A stretch of DNA of 64,000 nucleotides from Nilaparvata lugens (GCF_014356525.2 NC_052506.1:8859698-8923697); one strand, 5' to 3'; shown: positions 12,701 to 23,082, counted from the first letter of the stretch. A program made the numbers and translations. The notes: generated by a model from the letters alone, not told the origin.

Positions 12701-14160
12701 CTTAAAAGAGCTGTGGAGTTGAAAATTGTGTTCCAAACTTTTCCCTCTATACCTTTATTTGAGCATTCGTTGCCTGGACTATAATAATAAAATCCATTGT
12801 GTGTCACATTTTCATTATACTACTAAATATCGATTTTGATTTTTCATTTTTCAACAAGTAAGATAAAATATAACTGGAATGCATTCATAATTATTGTCCT
12901 TGAACCAACTACTCTACTTGTAATTTTGTTTACATGAGCTACATTATGAGAATTCATAATACTGCTCACTAAATTCAAACACCCAATATTTCTGCAATTA
13001 TGCATAAAAAATGTTCAACGTTTTACTCAGTTGAAATCATAATTTCAAAACAGGTAATAATAACAAGGAGCAAATTCATGTTGAATAGACCTGCAGTAAT
13101 CCTATTTATAGCTTATTTTGCAGTGAAAAATTGATTATCTCACGTAAATTGTAAACAGATAGAAAACCTTCCTAATTATCAAGTACAGTAGAACTCCAAT
13201 TATCCGAACTCCGACTATACGAATCACTTTCAGAAAAAAATTTGTCCAAAAAAAGTCCAAGTGCGCTATAATTCTTCCCCCTGCGATGCCAGTGTTTGCG
13301 CGTTCGCTCACTATTATCCTTCCCTTGTACATAAGTACATTTTATTTATATTTAAAACATGTGAAACTATCATGTTTCTTTCATTTTATTCAATAAAAAA
13401 ATAGTGCAATATCAAAACGTAGCTTTTTTTCCCTCCAATGGCAATTTTTTTGAAAAAAATTCCGATTATCGGATTATTTGATTATCCGAATGGGTCCCGG
13501 TCCCCATTAATTCGGATAGTTAGAGTTCTATTGTATTTGGTTTTACTACAGCCTAATGATAGGAGTCAATATTGGGGATATTGAGATTCGATGACAAAGA
13601 GGTCTATGTTTTAACTCGGATTTTCTTTTGTCTGTCTGTATGTAACGCGATTACGGCCAAACTCGTTGATAGAATTCTATGAGATTTGGCAAGAATATTC
13701 CTTTTTCAACTGCGTAAGTACATTTTATTTATATTTAAAACATGTGAAACTATCATGTTTTTTTCATTTAATTCAATAAAAAATTAGTGCAATATCAAAA
13801 CGTAGCTTTTTTTCCCTCCAATGGCAATTTTTTTGAAAAAACTCCGATTATCCGAATGGGTCCCGGTCCCCATTAATTCGGATAGTTGAGTTACTGTATT
13901 TGGTTTTACTACAGCCAAATGATAGGAGTCAATATTGGGGATATTGAGATTCGATGACAAAGAGGTCTATGTTTTAACTCGGATTTTCTTTTGTCTGTCT
14001 GTATGTAACGCGAGTACGGCCAAACGCGTTGATAGAATTCTATGAGATTTGGCAGGAATATTCCTTTTTCAACTGCGTGTCGATATACGCAAGTTTTTTG
14101 AAATTTTGCATTTTAAGGATAATATGAAAAGGAAATGAATTCCTCCATACTCTGATATCG

Positions 14161-14220
<60 letters not shown>

Positions 14221-17200
14221 TCTACTTTGAAGATAGGATCAATCAGACTATATAATTATTTATAATCAATCAGCTGACAAGTGGATTATTCATTGCATGC
14301 ATTGCACAGATGTCTGGTCGTGTCTATTTCTATAAGGTAGGGTTTCAATATTTTTTATGATGCGTGCCCATCGGTATCGATATTCTCAAATTTGGAAAAC
14401 ACGTGCCCATCAGTATCAATATTCTCACATTTGGAAAACAAATTTAATAGGTGATTGAAAATAAAATAAAAATGATTAAATGAACTAAATAATGCTGAAG
14501 AAATTATAATATTCTTGATTGAAAAAAAAATTTTAATAGTTGAGAAATATTTTTATTAGATGGAAAGATTATCACGGAACTGGAGAATTATCATATGGTA
14601 TAAAAATTCAAACGTGAACTGAGTTTATTAACATAAGTGAGTTTTTGGTCTTGGAGAAAACAAATAACAGTTTTTAAGAGTGAATTATGATTCAACTGTG
14701 AATTATTGTGATTCAACTGAATGAGCTAGAACAAGTGACATCAGATATTTGTGAATGAGGAAACTGTGTGAGGTCTACTGTTCACTGAACTACTAGTTAT
14801 TTTTGAGTAATTTGCTCTCAAATTCTTGGCACAGGGAATAAGGGAATAGGGATTGACCTTAATTATTTATCTCTTGTTCTTATGATGAAGGTAGGTATAT
14901 AGGTGGTATATGGTAAAGTATACTCCATATAAGCAGCCAGCAAAAGTTTTAGTCTAATAAAAGTTTTTTTTTGAAATTTGTGAAGTTAATTAAGGAGCAA
15001 CCCACTGAAGAGCCAAGCGCTCGTTATAGGTATATTAAAAAATAGTGAACAGATTCGCTAAAAATTAGAAATTTATAAGTATGGACAGATAAGTCGCAGA
15101 CAACTAGGCCAATGACTCCTATATCATTAAGGCTGTGTAAAGGCTGAAAATAAACTTTCTACTCGTGATATTTTTCAAAGTTTTTCTATTTGTATATTAT
15201 CAAGCTATCAAAATGAAAAAGTTTTGTCAGGAAAACATTTTTTTCCGATCATTACTTTTTGAGATATGAGCGACTGAAGTTTGAATTTTTGGGACAGAAC
15301 ATTTCAAATTCGGTACGATATAAATCCATGCGATTTAGAGGATGGATTCTTCATGGTATTGTTGATCTAGTAAAACAAAAATTTTCTGAAATGTCAATTT
15401 TTGGAAAAGTTATTCATTTACTAAAAATAACCAAAAATAACTCAACTAAAAGTTATTTTTTGTTATTTTTAGTAAATTGAATAACTATCTTAAAAATTGA
15501 TATTTTCAGAAAATGTTTGTTTTACTAGATTAACAATTCCATGAAGAATCTATCCTCTAAATCTCATGGATTTATCTCTTACCGAATTTGAAATGTTTTG
15601 TCCCAAGAATTTAAACTTTAGTCGCTCATATCTCAAAAAGTAATGATCAGAAAAAAATGTTCTCCTGAGAAAACTTTTTCATTTTGATACGTTGATGTTA
15701 TACAAATCAAAAAACTTTGAAAAATATCACGAGTAGAAAGTTTATTTTTAGCCTCTGCACAGCCTTAAGATCCCAAATTCCAAAAATAGAGACCAATTTC
15801 CTAAATCAAATAATAATAATGTTAAAAATGTTCAATTATATTTAAAGAAAATTAGGTTTTGCTTTTATGTTAATGAGACATGATCATTTAAAAAATAAAT
15901 ACCGATAGTGCAATAAGAATTGCTGCTTACGAAAAATAAAATGTTAAAGTTGATTTTATTATCCTTGATTTGTTGTATTGTTAAATGCTGGCAATAAAGA
16001 ATTGAATTAAAATTGAATTGAATTGAAGAGTAAGCTGAAATTGATCTCATACTCAGCAAAAAAAAAAATTATAGAAATTAATATTAGTCACATTGCTGTA
16101 GGTCATTCCTCACCAGCGTAGCCTTTGATTGGTAGGTTTTTATAAAAATCGTCCTTATCATCAAATTTGTCAATTCAAACCACCATGGCGTGGCAAAGCA
16201 TCTTCTTATTCTTTGGCTAAACCTTATCCCAATCATAATATGGGATCGGCATTTCCCTCTTTCATCCGTCTCCTCTACAAAATCCTGTCCATCTCCTCCC
16301 CGCGTCACCAGTCTCACTCCCTCTGCCACTCTCTGTCTAAGCCTAAGCCACCACTCTGTCTCTCCACCTCATCATTGGCCTTCCTCGCACTCTCGTCCAC
16401 TCAGATTCAAATCCTGCGCCTGCGCCCTCCGTCCCACATAATCATCCTCAGTCTCTGCACACCTCATCCTGGCCTCCTGCATTTTTCCACCAAATGTATG
16501 GTCCCAACTGTACCTCTTATCACCTCATTACGAATCCTATCTCTTCACAAGACCCCACACATCCATCTCAGCATTCTCATCTCAGCCACTTCCATTTTCT
16601 TCTCTCGCCTCTTTGAAACAGGCTAGGTTTCAGTGCCATACAACAAAGCTGGTCTCACCACTGATCTGTACACTTTACCCTTCATCTTACAGTTTACACT
16701 CTTATAGCAGAGCACATCACTCATCCTTCTCCAGTTGAACTGACGATTCCCCGGTCACCTGACTACGGAGAAGACTAAGACAAGTAACAAGTGAGTAAGT
16801 AAGAACCATAAGCAATTACGTCTATGCTGTATTTCCGCTTCCAGCCCACCCCCCTTTGCAAACTTGGCGTGGCCAAGCATCTAATACCCCAATTATGCTC
16901 TACGGTAACAATAATTGTGGGTGAAATTTGTGCAGGCTACAACATGAGACCATTAAAAAACTCCTGTAGCAGCCGCAGCTACAGGTATGCCCGAAGTCTG
17001 CTGAACTACAGTACGCAATATTGCTGCATTTCTTCTCTAATGATGGCATAAGAATCAAATAGCTAGGCAGCAAACCGCAAACGCAATACACATTTTCGGT
17101 GTGGATAGCCGACGAGATACGTGTACTGCGGAGCATCTTCGATCTGTCACTTCATGTTTCCTCGCTAATCGATTCCAGCTGGATGAGGACAAGACCCAAA

Positions 17201-19777
17201 GGATCATCTGCAGCTTGTCAAGAGAACTGCTTGACCCTCAGAATCCAGTAAAGCTGCTGGGTTTTGTCTTGGATTGCAAACTCAGCTGGAACACTCATTT
17301 ACAGCAGGTAATCAGCCGACTCTCCCGCATTTGCTCTCTGCTGCTCAAGATGAGGGGCCTGGTGACGGAGAGGTATCTCTTAATGATGAATCACGCTCTC
17401 TTCCATTGCCACATCACTTATGGATTGCTCCTGTGGGGTCATTCGACAGGGGCTGCTGATGTCCTGAGGCTGCAAAAGAGGGCTTTAAGAATTATAACAA
17501 GCTTGCCCACTGTAAGCCCATCTTTTCTCGCCTTGGTGTACTGACTGTCTTCAGCCATTACATCCTCTTGTGCTTGGTGTATGTCAAGAAGATACAGCAT
17601 ACTCTAGCTGCCCGTATTGACATCCACCGCCACAACAGGCCAGTTACATGATTTCAGCCCTGAAATTCTACAACAAGCTTCTTAATAGTGTGAAGCAATT
17701 GAATGAGGCCGCCTTCAGGAGAACCGTCAGGAGGCTACTGTGTGACAAGGCATATTACAGTGTAAACTAATTTATGGGTAATAATTTGAATTTTTATTGA
17801 GAGCGCGAGCACTGGATTACTGCCATCTGAACTGTTAAGTTTTTTGAATGTGTGTTTTGTACGCGTTTTGATTTTTTACGCCATCGAACCCACAATTATG
17901 GGTTATGGATGAAGCTGAAGGTATTAAATGTACCGCAGTGAGAATTACACAACCACGTTCGTGTGGAATGGCCTTATTCATTCACATTCCAACGTCAAAA
18001 ACGATAAACGATTCTACAATAATTATTAGTCTACGTGGTCTATCAAATAATGATTTTACAAATTAAAGTTATAAAACACTTAGAGCCGTTTGCTCAGTCC
18101 AAGCTTAAACTGAATTTAATCAGCTGGTGGATTAAACTCAAAATGAACCAAATTATAACGAATGAAACTTGATATGGGTTCAATCCATTTTAAAATGAAA
18201 TCTAGTTTTAAACTGACGCTGTGCAGAGGGCACTAAATATATATTTAGTTAGTTTTCTAGTTAAAGTAAGCAATGAACCTCATTTTTGAAAGTGGTCTGC
18301 CGTGTTTAATAAACTAGCTTGGTGATGATCAGAAGTACAAATGCAAGGTAGACTTGGATGAGTAATAGAAACATCGACAAAGGGAATCGTATATCTAGTT
18401 GTGAATGACACAATCAACAGACGTTTAAAAAGGCTTAGTAAGCAGCTTGCCAGTTAATGAAAGTATCATTGTTGTGTTAGCATTGGAGTTTATATTCATA
18501 ATTCAGTAGACACTTTACTGAGACGTCTGTTATCTACAAGAACAAAGTCAATCATTCCGACAGAGGAACAAACTTTGAATCCAATTATGGATTAAATGCA
18601 ATCAGCCAATAATAGAATTAAAACAGTGCAATGCAGTAGAGCCCAATTCATCAAGCAGATTACAGTAGTAATAAAGCCTCGATCATTGGTTCTTTTAACC
18701 GTCACTCGCAGTAGCCTAGAACCCTTACGCACATTTGTGCAGGATGAGGGTGAACGTGGGTCTGAACCCTTCCATTGCCAGGGGTATTTTCTATTTTTTT
18801 TTCATCAAGTACCAGGGTATTTCCTATTTTTTGTTCATAGTGTGCCAGGGATATTTTTTGTTCATAGAGTGCAAGGTATTTTTCACATTTGCAAGCATGA
18901 AGTGTCTGTGGTATTTTCTATTTTTTTTTGTTCATGAAAAGCCAGGGTATTTATTACATCTGCAAGAATGAAGTGCCAGCAATCTGAGGGTTGACGGGAA
19001 GTAATAAATCCCAAGACTCTTCATGATGTGTAGGCTAGCTAATTGTTATAAACAAGCATACATATCAGCTCTATATAAGACAAAAAACTAGTTTCTTCAA
19101 ATTAATAATAACCAAAACCACCTTCATTTCTAAATAATTAAACTGACATTCAAACTTGATTGAAATTATAAATTTAAAGAATAATAGAAGTAAAATACAA
19201 TTCAAACAAGTTTTTAGAAGGAAGCCAACTTACTGTAAACTAGTTTCTTAACAAATATGAAGCAAGTTATTATACCCTCTGTTACTTACCTAGGTTCTTT
19301 AATATCAGTAACCTCAAATGTCAATTGATATCCATTTACTACACTCCCAAGCTTGTCTTCTTTACACACTTCATTTTTATCACATGGCACTTTCCTAATA
19401 AAGTCTTCACTTTGCTTATTTTCAAAACACGGCACGTCAAACGCAATTGTGCTAATCTTCCTAAACATCTTTTTACATGCTTGTTCTTTATCGTCAACAC
19501 TTCTATTACCATAGTATTCTAAGAAATAACGTCTATCAAGGACAGAAAATGTAACTAAATGCGAGAAATTAGTTCTAGAGGTAATATTACCAAAAACATA
19601 ACCTTTTGTATCTTTCTCATAATGTACGTCAGTCTTTTGAACACCAAATTTCAATAAAAATTTAAAAAAGTCTTTTGTACTCCACACTCCCTTTACATGG
19701 CTACAATTTCCACAGCACAAGACTATCAATACTATAAATAAAATTAAATTTGATCTTAAGTTTAGTTTAAAAACCAT
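3468..19777 (-). CDS. GPR180/TMEM145-family membrane protein, 5' three coding exons (partial gene)
   Basis: Gene model by hand: exons 19777-19290, 9937-9772 and 3701-3468, with introns of 9.35 and 6.07 kb. The spliced product starts with a hydrophobic signal peptide and continues through an extracellular domain with several N-glycosylation sequons (NIT, NFS, NRS, NET, NIS). It then enters a multi-helix membrane region with an IDGVG motif between helices, which resembles the DGIG of GPR180 and TMEM145. Phases match at both junctions (AG|A for Arg, then phase 0). GPR180 (intimal thickness-related receptor) and TMEM145 share the rhodopsin-like GPCR transmembrane fold; GPR180 has been linked to TGF-beta family signalling in vertebrates, but the insect role is not inferred here. 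The helix around MAGDILDILSR looks closer to GPR180 than to TMEM145. The last exons, with the rest of the seven-helix bundle, are not in the window. Family assignment rests on remembered alignment only. Confidence 0.8.
3785..4218 (+). mobile_element. Non-LTR retrotransposon 3' end with ORF2 C-terminus
   Basis: The frame to the stop at 4121 reads VPSLYVYEVVMHVK, HEYNTRNRADYH and IGRKFYNKLPQILK, then DRAFYSVQEFL. This Y-N-T-R and FYNKLP ... YSVxEFL pattern closes many insect jockey/CR1-like ORF2 proteins. A short 3' UTR and an A-rich tail (4205-4218) follow. The upstream part of ORF2 is missing. Intronic to the GPR180-like gene. Confidence 0.75.
4229..5095. mobile_element. Foldback element with TTAA target, interrupted by a retroelement tail
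   Basis: The right arm ends CACAGCC followed by TTAA (5096-5099). The left arm carries the mirror sequence (GGCTAAAAATAAAC...CTCGTGATATTTTTC) but its end is lost next to the LINE tail. Same family as 15131-15764. Confidence 0.7.
4650..4905 (+). mobile_element. Retroelement 3' tail inserted in the foldback
   Basis: Absent from the related foldback at 15131-15764. It ends AATAAAGAATTTGAATTTG followed by repeated GAATTT units, a typical polyadenylation signal plus short-repeat tail. Orientation is plus. Short GATAT/ATAT sequence at both edges may be the target duplication. Confidence 0.55.
5100..5660. repeat. AT-rich repeat with internal duplication
   Basis: Two related segments (around 5400-5510 and 5530-5655) share TGAGAAAA, GCTAATTTTGG, CGTATCTTTG and CAAATTCCTTCTAACACAAC. 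Nothing coding seen. Confidence 0.5.
5668..6215. mobile_element. CpG-rich foldback MITE cluster
   Basis: Dense repeats of CACATGACAGCGATTTACG, CTCGGTTGTCGCTCG and their complements (CCGCCGCGATTCGCCGGCGA versus TCGCCGGCGAATCGCGGCGG) form nested inverted copies. GC-rich against the surroundings. An 81-codon minus-strand frame inside it is an artefact of the repeat. Confidence 0.65.
7242..8358 (+). mobile_element. hAT-superfamily derivative with exact 8-bp target duplication
   Basis: Imperfect terminal inverted repeats: CAGGGCCGGAACAAGGGGG at the left, and the right end reads CCGGCCCTG. TACACAGT flanks it on both sides (7234-7241 and 8359-8366). Subterminal GGGGCGGCAAATTT occurs at both ends. 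It retains only the 3' part of a transposase gene (7690-8127), so it is non-autonomous. Confidence 0.85.
7690..8127 (+). pseudogene. hAT transposase C-terminal dimerisation domain (truncated)
   Basis: 145-codon open frame ending at TAA (8125-8127). MYPNITTGLKIFLTLPVSVA, then GERSFSKLKLVKNHLRSSM and RLTDLSIITIEH, are the hATC dimerisation motif of transposases close to the zinc-finger MYM/hAT group. DNA-binding and catalytic parts are gone. The frame is remarkably intact for a relic, so the insertion may be fairly young or the domain may have been retained by chance. Confidence 0.8.
8555..8790. mobile_element. Foldback MITE 'catagccacctct' family, copy 1
   Basis: CATAGCCACCTCTAATACAA at the left is mirrored by TTAGAGGTGGCTATG at the right. 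Arms include GGCCTACGATATTG and TAGGCCTAGAATCTAATACA. The loop holds a second hairpin (ACCAGCTG...CAGCTGGT). Same family as 58904-59102. Confidence 0.85.
8800..9410. mobile_element. Helitron-like or unclassified repeat, inverted partner of 31448-32395
   Basis: The segments ACCGGATCTCGAAAACAGCT, AACTAGGTCTCATCCTT and GAGCGAAGCTCGGTCTCCGATA recur in reverse orientation at 31448-32395. GAGCGAAGCTCG forms a terminal hairpin. A small MITE (9119-9262) is carried inside both copies. Confidence 0.55.
9119..9262. mobile_element. Small foldback MITE ('ttgcacaaaagccgg' family)
   Basis: GGTGCCGGTTGCAAAA...CTGATTAATTCC on the left mirrors GAAGTTAATCAG...CCGGCTTTTGTGCAACTGG on the right. Other copies: 23083-23234, 32211-32349 and 53579-53705. 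Confidence 0.8.
9772..9937 (-). CDS. GPR180-like exon 2 (ectodomain)
   Basis: 166 nt between a TTTTCAG acceptor and a CAG|GTAATA donor. It opens with the third base of an Arg codon split with exon 1, then encodes 55 residues starting FWYLSLVACYRN. That matches the W-Y-x-x-L-x-x-C stretch of TMEM145 and GPR180 ectodomains. LEYDIWFVNGNP and the FSFDRQ end correspond to the family's LEYE...TNG and FSADE region just before the first membrane helix. Too short for an ORF search; found by splice sites and family pattern. Confidence 0.8.
10229..10545. mobile_element. Foldback MITE 'agctgcgtttacacc' with core duplicated in tandem
   Basis: Left end AGCTGCGTTTACACCAAAG, right end GTAAACGCAGCT. The internal segment from CTTAATCCTTATAG to GGATTAAGTTATTAACATTT occurs twice in direct order (from about 10268 and 10388). 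It provides the empty-site sequence for the Helitron at 75-1023. Confidence 0.8.
10546..12183. other. AT-rich intron of the GPR180-like gene
   Basis: No exon recognised. Around 10965-11085 a short local repeat of CCCAGTGAGTATAGAATGTA and inverted TATTCCATACTATT occurs. Otherwise nothing structured seen. Confidence 0.5.
12184..12780. mobile_element. Foldback element 'agtccag...ctggact', about 600 bp
   Basis: AGTCCAG opens and CTGGACT closes. Arms share AGAGGGAAAAGTTTGGAACA, GGAGTTGAAAATTG and CACCCCTACxxCxTGTG in opposite sense. Related arms recur at 39430-39690, 40030-40310 and 40340-40450. Confidence 0.8.
13186..13545. mobile_element. pogo/Tigger-like MITE
   Basis: Left end TACAGTAGAACTCCAATTAT followed by CCGAA. 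Right end is the inverse (TTCGGATAGTTAGAGTTCTA, then TTGTA), flanked by TA. This CAGTAGAACxxCxATTATCCGAA terminus is characteristic of pogo-type Tc1/mariner elements. No transposase seen. Confidence 0.75.
13333..14073. repeat. Direct tandem duplication, about 380 bp per unit
   Basis: The segment beginning AAGTACATTTTATTTATATT starts at 13333 and again at 13716. Both run through GGTCCCGGTCCCCATTAATT and end in TTCCTTTTTCAACTGCG. The duplication includes the right half of the pogo-like MITE but not its left end, so it postdates that insertion. Confidence 0.85.
14164..14218. repeat. (TA)n microsatellite
   Basis: About 55 bp of uninterrupted TA dinucleotides. Confidence 0.95.
14220..15128. other. 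AT-rich intron, nothing recognised
   Basis: Contains a short repeat (GTGCCCATCxGTATCxATATTC at about 14367 and 14403) but no exon-like segment. Confidence 0.5.
15131..15764. mobile_element. 634-bp foldback with TTAA target duplication
   Basis: Nearly the whole element is one palindrome: GGCTGTGTAAAGGCTGAAAA on the left, GCCTCTGCACAGCC on the right, flanked by TTAA at 15127-15130 and 15765-15768 (piggyBac-type target). Long arms include CTCGTGATATTTTTCAAAG and AAAAGTAATGATC in both orientations. No transposase. Confidence 0.88.
15940..16060 (+). mobile_element. Retroelement 3' tail with GAATT repeat
   Basis: GCTGGCAATAAAGAATTGAA, then repeated AATTGAATTG: a polyadenylation-like signal plus a simple-sequence tail like those at 4880-4905, 33395-33427 and (reversed) 37722-37760. 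Confidence 0.5.
16180..16790 (-). pseudogene. Decayed non-LTR retrotransposon RT C-terminus
   Basis: Read on the minus strand in shifting frames: RSVVRPALLYGTET near 16640-16680, then ...KKMEVAEMRMLRWMC, and VAEGVRLVTR near 16300. This order is the C-terminal part of a common arthropod RTE/CR1-like ORF2. Several frame breaks, so non-functional. The 165-codon plus-strand frame over the same bases is antisense and not a gene. Confidence 0.65.
16810..17800 (+). pseudogene. Jockey-like reverse transcriptase 3' part, frameshifted
   Basis: 17101-17544 encodes FQLDEDKTQRIICSLSREL, VKLLGFVLDCKLSWNTHL, then MNHALFHCHITYGLLLWG and LRLQKRALRII, the conserved end of the RT and connection domain of jockey-type elements. 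After a frame change, FYNKLLNSVKQLNEAAF and LCDKAYYSVNEF (to about 17780) follow. The catalytic part is absent. It lies in intron 1 of the GPR180-like gene, antisense to it. Confidence 0.8.
17800..18770. other. AT-rich intron, nothing recognised
   Basis: No exon or clear repeat; possibly the retroelement's 3' flank at the start. Confidence 0.45.
18775..18985. repeat. Degenerate tandem repeat (CCAGGGTATTT...TTTTTGTTCAT)
   Basis: About five imperfect units of 40-60 bp with CCAGGGTATTTxxTATTTTT and GTTCATxxxGTGCC. Two also carry ACATxTGCAAGxATGAAGTG. They generate overlapping open frames without coding signs. Confidence 0.75.
19290..19777 (-). CDS. GPR180-like exon 1 (start codon, signal peptide, ectodomain)
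   Basis: ATG at 19777-19775, open for 162 codons plus 2 nt, ending CCT-AG|GTAAGT. Residues 1-25 are a signal peptide (hydrophobic run LILFIVLIVLCCG, then a small-residue cleavage region near NCSH). The mature part begins VKGVWSTKDF, resembling the GxxSS start of GPR180/TMEM145 ectodomains, and includes paired cysteines (VPCFEN, VPCDKNEVC) and sequons NIT, NFS and NRS. An upstream in-frame ATG was not seen, and the signal peptide follows directly, so this start is favoured. The open frame continues one codon past the donor; that extension is intronic. Confidence 0.85.
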
Positions 19778-20540
19778 TTTGAATTAGAACATAACCTGCT
19801 TCTACATTCTGAGAACGCGAACTCTGACTGAACTGGACTGGACTGGACTGGATTGCTGCGCTGTGATATCAATCCAAGAACTGAGCAGTTTCCAGTTCCA
19901 ACCAATCAACAACAAGCCTGGTGCAGAGCAAAATTTCCACTGCCACGCGCGGCAAAATTTAATTTAATACTGTGATAATATTCCACTGTGATTGATAAAA
20001 AATAATTGTTGTTTTTCATGGCTTTGGCTTGATATTAGTATACTTTGATAATAGTTACTAGATAAATTCAAAATCATTTAGGAACCCTAATACACGTTTT
20101 TGTGAGAAATGATAACCACAATAAACTTGAGGGAGTGTAGATTTTTCATTATTTTTTTAGATTCTTCATGTAATATTTTACATACATACTATACCTCCAT
20201 CTCCTATATCCTGTATATGTACGTATTTGATTATGATATGAGCTGTTAAACGTGTCAAGTATTTTTATTGTTTGTCACTGCATTTTAACTTATTATTTTT
20301 ATCTAATTATTTATTCATCCTTCTAAATCAATGACCAGTGAACTGGATAGATAGCTTCAAAAAAGAAATGCTTAACTTACTAGCTTACTTCAATTTTAAT
20401 CTATAAATTGTGAACGTGCGAATCTGTAACACACAATACACAACCTAATGCTTATTTCAAAAATATTATTTTTACATGAGTTTATGTTAAACTGACAAAA
20501 TTGTCAGTTGACGAGTTTGAATAAAGACTTGAAGGAATTG
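19778..20540. promoter_or_regulatory. Likely promoter and upstream region of the GPR180-like gene
   Basis: Inferred from position only, upstream of the minus-strand ATG at 19777. It includes a short GGACT pentamer run (about 19829-19850) and a slightly GC-richer block to 19960. No TATA box or initiator can be assigned with confidence. Further upstream is AT-rich and featureless. Confidence 0.3.
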
Positions 20541-20561
20541 AAAGAGAGAGAGAGAGAGAGA
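20541..20561. repeat. (AG)n microsatellite
   Basis: About ten AG dinucleotides. Confidence 0.9.
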
Positions 20562-21090
20562 TGAGGTTTTCATGAAAATTTCTAATCACCTACCGGTATG
20601 TTTTTCAATGCTTCTAAGTAAAGTTGTTTCATAATAATAAAACCAGTTTAAAAACTTGTAGTAGGTAGGGTGCCATTTTGTTAAAACATTTTAAAAACTT
20701 TAAAACATTTATTAATTTGAATGAAGTAGCCCATATTATAAGAGTGAAGTGATTTTTGTTTCATGAACCTACTTTGTAAAGTTTCATTGAGATAGGATCA
20801 GAAAATTTTTTAAAATTATGTTTGAACATACAAGAAAACTTTTGACCCATTTTCTCAAAACTAGTTTTGGACTTAAGTGCTCATGCTTATGACATATATG
20901 ACCAAGGAATTATTGTACGGTATAACGCTACTTCAATACACTGTGTACGGTACAGTGTAGCCTCAGCAAGTGTGAGTGTAGGTGCGTGCCTCACCAAGGT
21001 TTTTTACCTATATAGGCCTACGTTCCATCATATGATTTCCAGTCAATTCAGTCTTCCTGCAGAAATTTACTTCCAACACAAATATGTCAT

Positions 21091-21565
21091 CACATTGGCA
21101 AAATTCCCTCCTATTCTTGGGTTATAAGCATTTGAAGATGAGTGATTTTTCTGATCTGAGAGTGGAGGAAAGATTATTTTATGTTTCAGTGAATAACTCA
21201 CCCTGTATTGTAGCGAAACATCTCATATTATAGCACAACACTTGTTATGTCAACCTCTATCCATAGCCCGTATATCAAACAAATCTGGGATGTTTGCATT
21301 TTTCATGAAATCCATGAATAGGATTTTTGCAAAAATGGTCAAAAATTAGAATCGCTCAATCTCTAGTACTTGACGAGGGGAACAATATGTCATCATATTG
21401 GCGAGATTAGCTCCTATTCTAAGTATTTTGAGTTATAAGCATTTAAAGATGAGTGATTTTTCTGATCTGAGAGTGAAGGAAACATTTCATGTTTCAGTGG
21501 ATAACTCACTCTGTATTGTAGCGAAACGTCTCATATTATAGCACGACACCTTGTTAGGTCAACTA
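21091..21565. repeat. Two diverged direct copies, about 300-bp spacing
   Basis: Both copies share TTATAAGCATTTxAAGATGA, GTGATTTTTCTGATCTGAGA and TATTGTAGCGAAACxTCTCA, at 21091-21257 and 21390-21565. A non-coding internal duplication or dispersed repeat. Confidence 0.75.
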
Positions 21566-22332
21566 CTAACAGTAGGATACAGTTCTCACAAATCCGATCC
21601 CACAAATGATATTAATGGAACTTTTTTATAGCATATTTGACATTCCAAACTCTCTTTGAACATCCAATTTCTAGTAATTTTCACAGTTATTTTGAAGAAT
21701 AAGCTCTGAATTGTGGATAACAAGTGAGAAAAAAAATGAATGTTCATGGAATCAATTTTCTTTTTTCGTCTATAAAACTGTCATACATGACATCAAAACC
21801 CATTAAATTTTTTGAAATATTATTTTGTGAATTGGAGATCTGGTCGCGGATTTAATTATTAAATGTAATTGATAAAGCGAGAAGATCTCCAATGTACAAA
21901 TATGAAACGTGTGTTTTATCACGTTTCGTGAAGGCAATATTATGATTTTTAGCCCCATGCTACACAAACAAGAGTGAGTCGACTTTTGATCTGTGAATCA
22001 AGGCTGTTTTCTCACATAAATAGATTTTGAATTTTTCTTTCGAGGCTCGTATTCTTTGAACCGTTTGTGGAGTTAGTTGTTGAGTTAAGGCATTGGTTAC
22101 CTGAAGGATTCTGTCTTGAGAATTCAATTTTATTATAGGCTGTCACAGTTCGGGCAGTTTAAACCTACATAATAATTGTGTTTTCAGGATTTGAATCTTA
22201 TAGGGAAGCTGGTGTTTTTGATTCAATCAGCTGGCAGACGTTTTTTTTACATATTTTTTATTTAAAGTCGGGAGTGTTTTAACCTGATCTTAAGGATATC
22301 AGGCCAAGGGACAATTTTTCAAGGTAAAGTAA

Positions 22333-22529
22333 GGCGGGATGCTCACCGGAGAAACGCGTTTCGTGAATAAAGTTTCAGGAAACGTGAAACGAAAGTTGCT
22401 CGCAATCGACTGATAAGATTAAGCAGGGAACGTTTCTTTTGTATGCATGCGCGAGTGAAACGGATTGCATGAAACAAGTTTCATGAAAGAGGGCTTCACG
22501 AAATGCGTTTCTCCGGTGTGCATCACGCC
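22333..22529. mobile_element. Foldback MITE with TAA target duplication
   Basis: GGCGGGATGCTCACCGGAGA opens, and the inverse (TCTCCGGTGTGCATCACGCC) closes. TAA flanks both sides (22330-22332, 22530-22532). Internal repeats of GAAACGxGTTTC and CATGAAAC. Harbinger-type target site. Confidence 0.85.
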
Positions 22530-23082
22530 TAAGATAATTGTACATTTTTTTATTTTTCAGACCCAAAATATTCTAAATTTCAAAATAAAAAAAATCAAAA
22601 AAAAAACTGAACGATCACGGATCAGCTAAGCGAGTAGCCCTTAAATTATTATCTGATTATTATAATCAGAAATTTTGACTCTTGATTATAGTTGTAATCT
22701 TTCCTATATCTCAATTGCAATAAATTGTTTTCCATTTCGCACCGTTTCATATTGGAATATTCGTATTAAATAAATAATTTTTGATGTTCAATAAAAACCG
22801 AAATCTATAGTTTTTATTTTTCTTCCTACCATTCGCTTACATATTTGGTGAAGGCATTAGCTTACATAGTTATTGAGAAAGTGCCACCGTCTCATCTACT
22901 TTACAAAACTAAAATCGATTTATTAAACAGTGATTATCTCCCAGAAAAACGCTTTGTATCTACGTTTTATAAAACAGGTCCTGTGATATAGTTCATATCA
23001 AATAAGCTGAATTACATTCTTCCAAGGTGATATTCTTTATGTGATCCTTATTTTCTACTGTTGTTAATAAGTCCAAGTCTTA

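Noticed and set aside
16129..16626. 165-codon plus-strand open frame rich in Ser, Pro and Leu
   Set aside because: It is antisense to a decayed non-LTR RT C-terminus readable on the minus strand.
18596..18971. Two overlapping plus-strand frames rich in Phe and Tyr
   Set aside because: They run through a degenerate tandem repeat; composition follows the repeat.
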